Shown: piece after piece, positions 5,716-10,079 of the stretch
Layout of the letters: every line of letters starts with the position of its first letter
Position numbering within the stretch: position 1 is the first letter of the stretch
Program-made: the position numbers and the translations under genes
Notes under the pieces: generated by a model
What the model saw: only the letters and a program-made list of their open reading frames with translations
Told to the model about the DNA's origin: nothing
Database searches by the model: none
Origin: Clostridiales bacterium
Lineage (GTDB): Bacteria; Bacillota; Clostridia; Lachnospirales; Lachnospiraceae
Reading direction: 5' to 3'
Assembly (NCBI GenBank): GCA_019423835.1
Contig: JAHZAR010000091.1
Span: forward strand, 541-10,619
Length of the DNA: 10,079 bases

Positions 5716-8379
5716 GTGGCACAATTATCACCAATGATGACTCATTATCTGGAGACAAAAAAACAGTATCCGGACTGTATCCTTTTTTACAGGCTGGGCG
5801 ATTTCTATGAGATGTTCTTTGAGGATGCCAAGACGGCCTCAAGAGAGCTTGAGATTACCCTGACCGGAAAGGAGTGCGGTCTGGAAGAGCGTGCGCCCAT
5901 GTGCGGGGTTCCCTATCACGCGGTGGAGAGCTATTTAAATAAGCTGGTGCAGAAGGGCTACAAGGTGGCCATCGCCGAGCAGATGGAGGATCCAAAGACA
6001 GCCAAGGGACTTGTGAAGCGGGAAGTCATCCGGGTGGTCACGCCCGGAACGATCACGAATTCCCAGGCACTGGAGGAGTCAAAGAATAATTACCTGATGG
6101 GAATTGTGTATATGGACGGAGTGTTCGGCCTTTCGGCTGCCGACATCAGCACAGGCGATTATCTGGTGACGGAGGTGAAGGAGGAGCGGACACTTCTCGA
6201 CGAGATATTTAAGTTTTCCCCGTCGGAAATTATCTGCAATGAGGCGTTTTATATGTCCGGGATTGACCTGGAGGATTTAAAGAACCGACTGCATGTGGTG
6301 GTGACGGCCCTTGAAAACAGGTTTTTCTCCGACGATTCCTGCCGCAGGCTTCTGAGGGAACATTTCCACGTAAACCACCTGGACGGACTGGGGCTTTCCG
6401 AGTATGAGGCCGGCACTATTGCAGCCGGAGCCGTACTCGCCTATCTCTATGAAACCCAGAAGAGTACCCTTGACCATCTGACTGCCATTACGCCTTACAC
6501 CACAGGGAAGTATATGATGCTTGACACCTCCACCAGAAGAAACCTGGAACTGACAGAGACACTCAGAGAGAAGCAGAAGAGAGGCACACTGCTCTGGGTG
6601 CTGGACAAGCCGAAAACGGCTATGGGAGCCAGGATGCTTCGCTCCTTTGTGGAGCAGCCGCTGATCGCCAGGGAGGAGATTCTCGCCAGGCAGAATGCCA
6701 TTGAGGAACTGAATATGAACTATATTTCCAGGGAGGAGATGGCGGAGTATCTGAATGCTGTCTACGATCTGGAGCGGCTCATTGGCCGGATCAGCTACAA
6801 GACAGCCAATCCGAGAGATCTGATCGCTTTTCAGAATTCCCTTGCCATGCTGCCCCACATCAAGAAAATTTTAGGGGAGTTTGGCGCAGACCTGCTGCAG
6901 GAGGCAGATTCCGGCATGGATGCTCTGGAGGAGCTGACGGAGCTGATCGGGAAGGCCATTGTGGACGATCCGCCGATCTCTGTGCGCGAAGGAGGCATCA
7001 TCAGGGACGGATACAGCGAGGAAGCTGACCGGCTGCGCCATGCCAAGACAGAGGGAAAGGACTGGCTGGCCGCCCTGGAGGCCGAGGAGAGGGAAAAGAC
7101 AGGGATTAAAAACCTGAAAATTAAGTTCAACAAGGTGTTCGGGTACTATTTTGAAGTGACGAACTCCTTTAAGGAGCAGGTGCCTGACTACTTTGTGCGC
7201 CGTCAGACCCTTACCAATGCGGAGCGCTTTACCACAGACAGGCTGAAGGAGCTGGAAGGAACGATTCTGGGAGCGGAGGACAGGCTGTTTTCCCTGGAAT
7301 ACGAGCTGTTCTGCCAGGTCAGGGACGCAGTAGGGGCACAGGTGGAAAGGATTCAGCAGACAGCCAAGTCCATCGCCCTTCTGGATGTGCTGATCTCTCT
7401 GTCCACCGTGGCTACCAGGAACAACTATGTGAAGCCAAAGATCAATGAGAAGGGCGTGATCCACATTAAGAACGGCCGCCATCCCGTGGTGGAGCAGATG
7501 ATGCGGGATGACATGTTTGTGTCCAATGACACCTATCTGGACAACGGAAAAAACCGCATTTCCATTATCACCGGGCCGAATATGGCCGGAAAGTCCACCT
7601 ATATGAGGCAGACTGCCCTGATCACGCTGATGGCTCAGATTGGCAGCTTCGTACCGGCCGACGAGGCCAATATCGGTCTCTGCGACCGGATTTTCACGAG
7701 GGTCGGCGCTTCAGACGATCTGGCCTCAGGGCAGAGTACCTTTATGGTAGAGATGACGGAAGTGGCCAACATCCTCCGCAGCGCCACCAGAAACAGCCTC
7801 CTGATTCTGGACGAGATCGGAAGGGGAACCAGCACCTTCGACGGTCTGTCCATCGCCTGGGCAGTGGTGGAGTATATCAGCAATACGAAGACACTGGGAG
7901 CCAAGACGCTGTTTGCCACCCACTACCATGAACTGACAGAGCTGGAGGGGGCTATAAGCGGCGTCAACAATTACTGCATCGCGGTGAAGGAGCAGGGAGA
8001 CAATATTGTATTCCTGCGAAAGATTGTAAAGGGAGGAGCGGACAAGAGCTACGGCATCCAGGTGGCCAAGCTGGCCGGCGTTCCGGAACAGGTGATTGTA
8101 AGAGCCAAGGAGCTGGTGGAGGAGCTGTCTGACGCGGATATTACGGCGAGGGCCAGGGAGATTGCTTCCGGCAGCCGCACCGTCCAGCCGAAAAAGATCG
8201 TGGAGAGGCCGGATGAGGTAGATCTTCAGCAGATGTCCATCTTCGACACTGTGCGGGAGGAGGATATTATCAGGGAGCTGATGGAGATCGATATCAGCCG
8301 TATGTCTCCTGTGGAGGCGCTGGTGACTCTTGACAAGTTTCAGTCACGGCTGAAAAACCGCTGGGGAGCAGAAAAATAG
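5716..8379 (+). CDS. mutS: DNA mismatch repair protein MutS
   Basis: MutS scans DNA, binds mismatches and small loops, and recruits MutL in an ATP-dependent way. The gene encodes 887 residues, a normal full length. The mismatch-reading F30-Y31-E32 lies in RLGDFYEMFFEDA. Connector, core and clamp domains follow (for example RRNLELTETLREKQKRGTLLWVLDKPKTAMGARML, read from 6535 on). The ATPase has Walker A TGPNMAGKST at 619-628, STFMVEMTEVANIL, Walker B LILDEIGRGTSTFDG from 696, and ATHYHEL from 734. Near the C-terminus QMSIF (839-843; 8230-8244) matches the sliding-clamp-binding motif. The GTG start is chosen because AGAGAGGA at 5702-5709 is well spaced; the later ATGs have no such site. All key residues look intact, in contrast with mutL downstream. 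mutS and mutL are separated by 53 bases to the chosen mutL start. Confidence 0.97.
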   Translation: MAQLSPMMTHYLETKKQYPDCILFYRLGDFYEMFFEDAKTASRELEITLTGKECGLEERAPMCGVPYHAVESYLNKLVQKGYKVAIAEQMEDPKTAKGLVKREVIRVVTPGTITNSQALEESKNNYLMGIVYMDGVFGLSAADISTGDYLVTEVKEERTLLDEIFKFSPSEIICNEAFYMSGIDLEDLKNRLHVVVTALENRFFSDDSCRRLLREHFHVNHLDGLGLSEYEAGTIAAGAVLAYLYETQKSTLDHLTAITPYTTGKYMMLDTSTRRNLELTETLREKQKRGTLLWVLDKPKTAMGARMLRSFVEQPLIAREEILARQNAIEELNMNYISREEMAEYLNAVYDLERLIGRISYKTANPRDLIAFQNSLAMLPHIKKILGEFGADLLQEADSGMDALEELTELIGKAIVDDPPISVREGGIIRDGYSEEADRLRHAKTEGKDWLAALEAEEREKTGIKNLKIKFNKVFGYYFEVTNSFKEQVPDYFVRRQTLTNAERFTTDRLKELEGTILGAEDRLFSLEYELFCQVRDAVGAQVERIQQTAKSIALLDVLISLSTVATRNNYVKPKINEKGVIHIKNGRHPVVEQMMRDDMFVSNDTYLDNGKNRISIITGPNMAGKSTYMRQTALITLMAQIGSFVPADEANIGLCDRIFTRVGASDDLASGQSTFMVEMTEVANILRSATRNSLLILDEIGRGTSTFDGLSIAWAVVEYISNTKTLGAKTLFATHYHELTELEGAISGVNNYCIAVKEQGDNIVFLRKIVKGGADKSYGIQVAKLAGVPEQVIVRAKELVEELSDADITARAREIASGSRTVQPKKIVERPDEVDLQQMSIFDTVREEDIIRELMEIDISRMSPVEALVTLDKFQSRLKNRWGAEK

Positions 8380-8417
8380 GCAGAAGGCCGGCGGCCGGGC
8401 GCCTTTACGTTGTGAGC

Positions 8418-8424
8418 AAGGAGG
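8418..8424 (+). promoter_or_regulatory. mutL: Strong Shine-Dalgarno site that sets the mutL start at TTG 8433
   Basis: AAGGAGG lies 8 bases before TTG 8433. The GTG at 8412 lies upstream of this site and has none of its own. Starting at TTG gives MANIRVLDQNTINQIAAG, which matches the usual N-terminus of MutL. Confidence 0.7.
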
Positions 8425-8432
8425 AAGAGGGA

Positions 8433-10010
8433 TTGGCAAATATCAGGGTACTTGACCAGAATACGATCAATCAGATTGCGGCGGGAGGGGTGATTGAGCG
8501 GCCTGCATCGGTGGTGAAGGAGCTTTTGGAAAACGCCATTGACGCCAGGGCAACGGCGGTGACTATTGAGATCAAGGAGGGAGGAATCGGCTTAATCCGG
8601 GTGACGGACAACGGCTGCGGCATCCCGAGGGAGGAGATTCCCACCGCCTTTCTGCGCCATGCCACAAGCAAAATCAGGACGGTGGAGGATCTGTTTACCG
8701 TGGCATCCCTGGGCTTTCGCGGGGAGGCGCTTTCCAGCATTGTCTCAGTGGCTCAGGTGGAGCTGATCACAAAGACAGAGGACAGCATGTCCGGGACCAG
8801 GTACTGTATCGACGGAGGGGAAGAGAAGAGCATAGAAGAGGTGGGAGCGCCGGAAGGGACGACCTTTCTGGTGCGGAACCTTTTCTACAATACACCGGCC
8901 AGAAGAAAATTTTTAAAAACGCCGGCCACGGAGGGGGCACATATTGCAGATCTGGTGGAGAAGATTTCCCTCTCCCACCCGGAGGTTTCCATCCGCTTTA
9001 TCCAGAACGGACAGAGCCGCCTGCACACTTCGGGAAACCACAGCCTGAGGGACATCATCTACACGGTTTACGGGAGGGAGATTGCCTCAAATCTTCTCCC
9101 TGTGGATATGGGAGAGGAGCCGGTGCATGTGACGGGATTTATTGGAAAACCGCTGATCGCCAGAGGAAACAGGAATTTTGAAAATTATTTTATCAATGGC
9201 AGGTATATTAAGAGCAATCTCATAAATAAGGCCATTGAGGATGCCTATAAGCCCTTTATGATGCAGCACAAATATCCTTTTACCATGCTGCATTTTGCTA
9301 TCGACTCCTCCTTTCTGGATGTCAATGTGCATCCGGCCAAAATGGAGCTCCGCTTCCGCGACGGGGAGATGATCTACAAGATGGTCTACCATACCGTGTC
9401 CATGGCACTGGCCGGGAGGGAACTGATCCCGGAGGTAGGGATTGGATCCGGGAGGACAGAGAAGGGGGAGGACAGCACACAGCCGTACGGGAAGACTGGC
9501 ACAGGCGCGGCAGGATACGGAGGAGGCCGTCCGGCTCTGAAGCCGGTGCGCCTTGACCGGCCGGAGCCCTTTGAGACGAAGAGAAAGGCCCTCCTCTCTC
9601 CGGAAATTCAGCTGAATAGGGAATCGGGCCGGCAGATTAGTCAGCCGGATAAAGGCCCGGAAAAAGAGCAGGGAGGGCCTGTAAGGGAAGACCCTCCGGA
9701 ATACGATGCGGAAAAGTCACGGACTCTTTCCAGAGGCGGACTTCTCAGGGAGAAAGCCCCAGAATACGGCTCTCATCTCCCTGAGGCAGAGAAAAGATCT
9801 GGGATGTCCGGCAGCCATGGCCCGGAAAAAGAGCAGGAAGCTCTCCCGGCGCGTTCCCCGGAGACTTCCGATGAGAACGGGAGAGCTGTCAGAGGGCAGC
9901 AGGAGCAGAGCGGGGATGAGAGAGCGGCGGCATCTCCGGAGCAGCTCAGCCTGTTTGAGCCTAAGCTTCTGAGCCGGGAGGCCAGGGAGGAGCACAGGAT
10001 TATCGGCTAG
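8433..10010 (+). pseudogene. mutL: DNA mismatch repair protein MutL, cut short by an in-frame TAG
   Basis: MutL couples mismatch recognition by MutS to strand nicking; in bacteria without MutH the nick is made by the MutL C-terminal endonuclease domain. The TTG start gives 525 residues before the TAG. The GHKL ATPase part (about 1-330) is well conserved: KELLEN with E30 and N34 (catalytic base and Mg ligand by homology to E. coli E29 and N33), DNGCGI 59-64, LGFRGEAL 93-100, NLFYNTPARRKFLK and DVNVHPAKMELRF. Residue 19 is Gly where bacterial MutL has the Glu of IAAGEV. Residues about 340-500 form a charged, Gly/Pro-rich disordered linker, followed by QLSLF (504-508), a sliding-clamp-type motif. 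The TAG falls just after HRIIG, and the frame continues as MutL C-terminal domain. As written, the dimerisation/endonuclease domain is lost. Alternatives are a sequencing error, amber suppression or read-through. Confidence 0.85.
9654..9837 (+). repeat. Pair of 19-bp direct repeats in the mutL linker, in frame
   Basis: The same 19 bases, GGCCCGGAAAAAGAGCAGG, occur at 9654-9672 and 9819-9837, encoding GPEKEQ both times. The copies are 165 bases apart, exactly 55 codons, so recombination between them would delete or duplicate 55 linker residues without a frameshift. Weaker protein similarity lies between them (PPEYDAEKSR and APEYGSHLPEAEKRS). Confidence 0.7.
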
Positions 10011-10079
10011 CTGTTTGATACCTACTGGCTGGTAGAGTACAGAGACAGCCTGTACATTATCGACCAGCACGCAGCTCAT
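10011..10079 (+). pseudogene. mutL: MutL C-terminal domain remnant after the TAG (runs off the window)
   Basis: These 23 codons, in the same frame as the upstream mutL segment, read LFDTYWLVEYRDSL, then YIIDQHAAH. This is the start of the MutL C-terminal domain. DQHA begins the metal-binding endonuclease motif DQHA(X)2E(X)4E, whose Glu residues would lie beyond the window. There is no Shine-Dalgarno site or usable start codon just after the TAG, so independent translation is unlikely. The absence of other stops or frameshifts in this stretch suggests the break is recent. The 3' limit is unknown. Confidence 0.85.

Noticed and set aside
6871..7482. 203-residue - strand frame opposite mutS
   Set aside because: It is the antisense shadow of conserved MutS sequence, with no ribosome site or recognisable domain.
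8384..8405. Small GC-rich hairpin between mutS and mutL as a terminator
   Set aside because: Only about five outer pairs (AAGGC/GCCTT) form, the inner pairing is irregular, and no T-run follows.
8544..8546. Arg39 in MutL (ENAIDAR instead of the common DAG) as another lesion
   Set aside because: The position varies among functional MutL proteins (Asp in B. subtilis, Lys in MLH1), so it is not evidence of damage.
9440..9940. A frameshift in the unusual MutL linker
   Set aside because: The charged, Gly/Pro-rich linker is typical of MutL, and the frame is right on both sides, with QLSLF and the C-terminal domain following in register.
9717..10079. Open - strand frame over the end of mutL
   Set aside because: It is the antisense of the mutL linker and C-terminal domain; the + strand MutL match on both sides of the TAG explains the sequence.

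Overview
The window looks like a chromosomal housekeeping region of a moderately GC-rich member of the Clostridia, most likely Lachnospiraceae. The evidence is the gene content (miaB, mutS, mutL), a DUF896 protein and a PUA-less ProB next to proline genes, strong AAGGAGG-type Shine-Dalgarno sites, and a secreted protein combining ChW-like repeats, cell-wall-binding repeats and an L,D-transpeptidase (YkuD) domain. Family is inferred from protein style and gene order; the species cannot be named. All recognised genes are on the + strand. I see no phage, IS element, CRISPR array, tRNA or rRNA.

Region 1 (1-2490) is a proline/folate cluster: the 3' end of proB, a small DUF896 protein, 5-formyltetrahydrofolate cyclo-ligase, and proA. 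ProB and ProA carry out the first two steps of proline synthesis, but here two unrelated small genes separate them. The cyclo-ligase and proA overlap by 11 bases, so one transcript is likely. Region 2 (2491-2786) is intergenic. It holds a striking 27-bp hairpin with three single-base bulges, a small second hairpin, and two near-identical extended -10 promoter sequences 58 bp apart.

Region 3 (2787-5580) holds miaB, for tRNA A37 methylthiolation, followed after 13 bases by a secreted L,D-transpeptidase-like protein. Region 4 (5581-10079) holds mutS and mutL, the core of DNA mismatch repair. A GC-rich hairpin and a weak -10 box precede mutS.

The most notable observation is in mutL. Its frame meets a TAG codon at 10008-10010, and the same frame continues at once with unmistakable MutL C-terminal domain sequence (LFDTYWLVE ... 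IIDQHAAH). The TAG sits where MutL normally has Gln (GQ-x-F-x-TYW), so a single C-to-T change of CAG would explain it. The same gene also has Gly in place of the Glu of the conserved IAAGEV motif. Together these suggest a recently damaged mutL, and so possibly a mismatch-repair-deficient (mutator) lineage, unless they are sequencing errors or the amber codon is read through. No clearly new multi-gene system is visible; the rest of the window is ordinary core genome.
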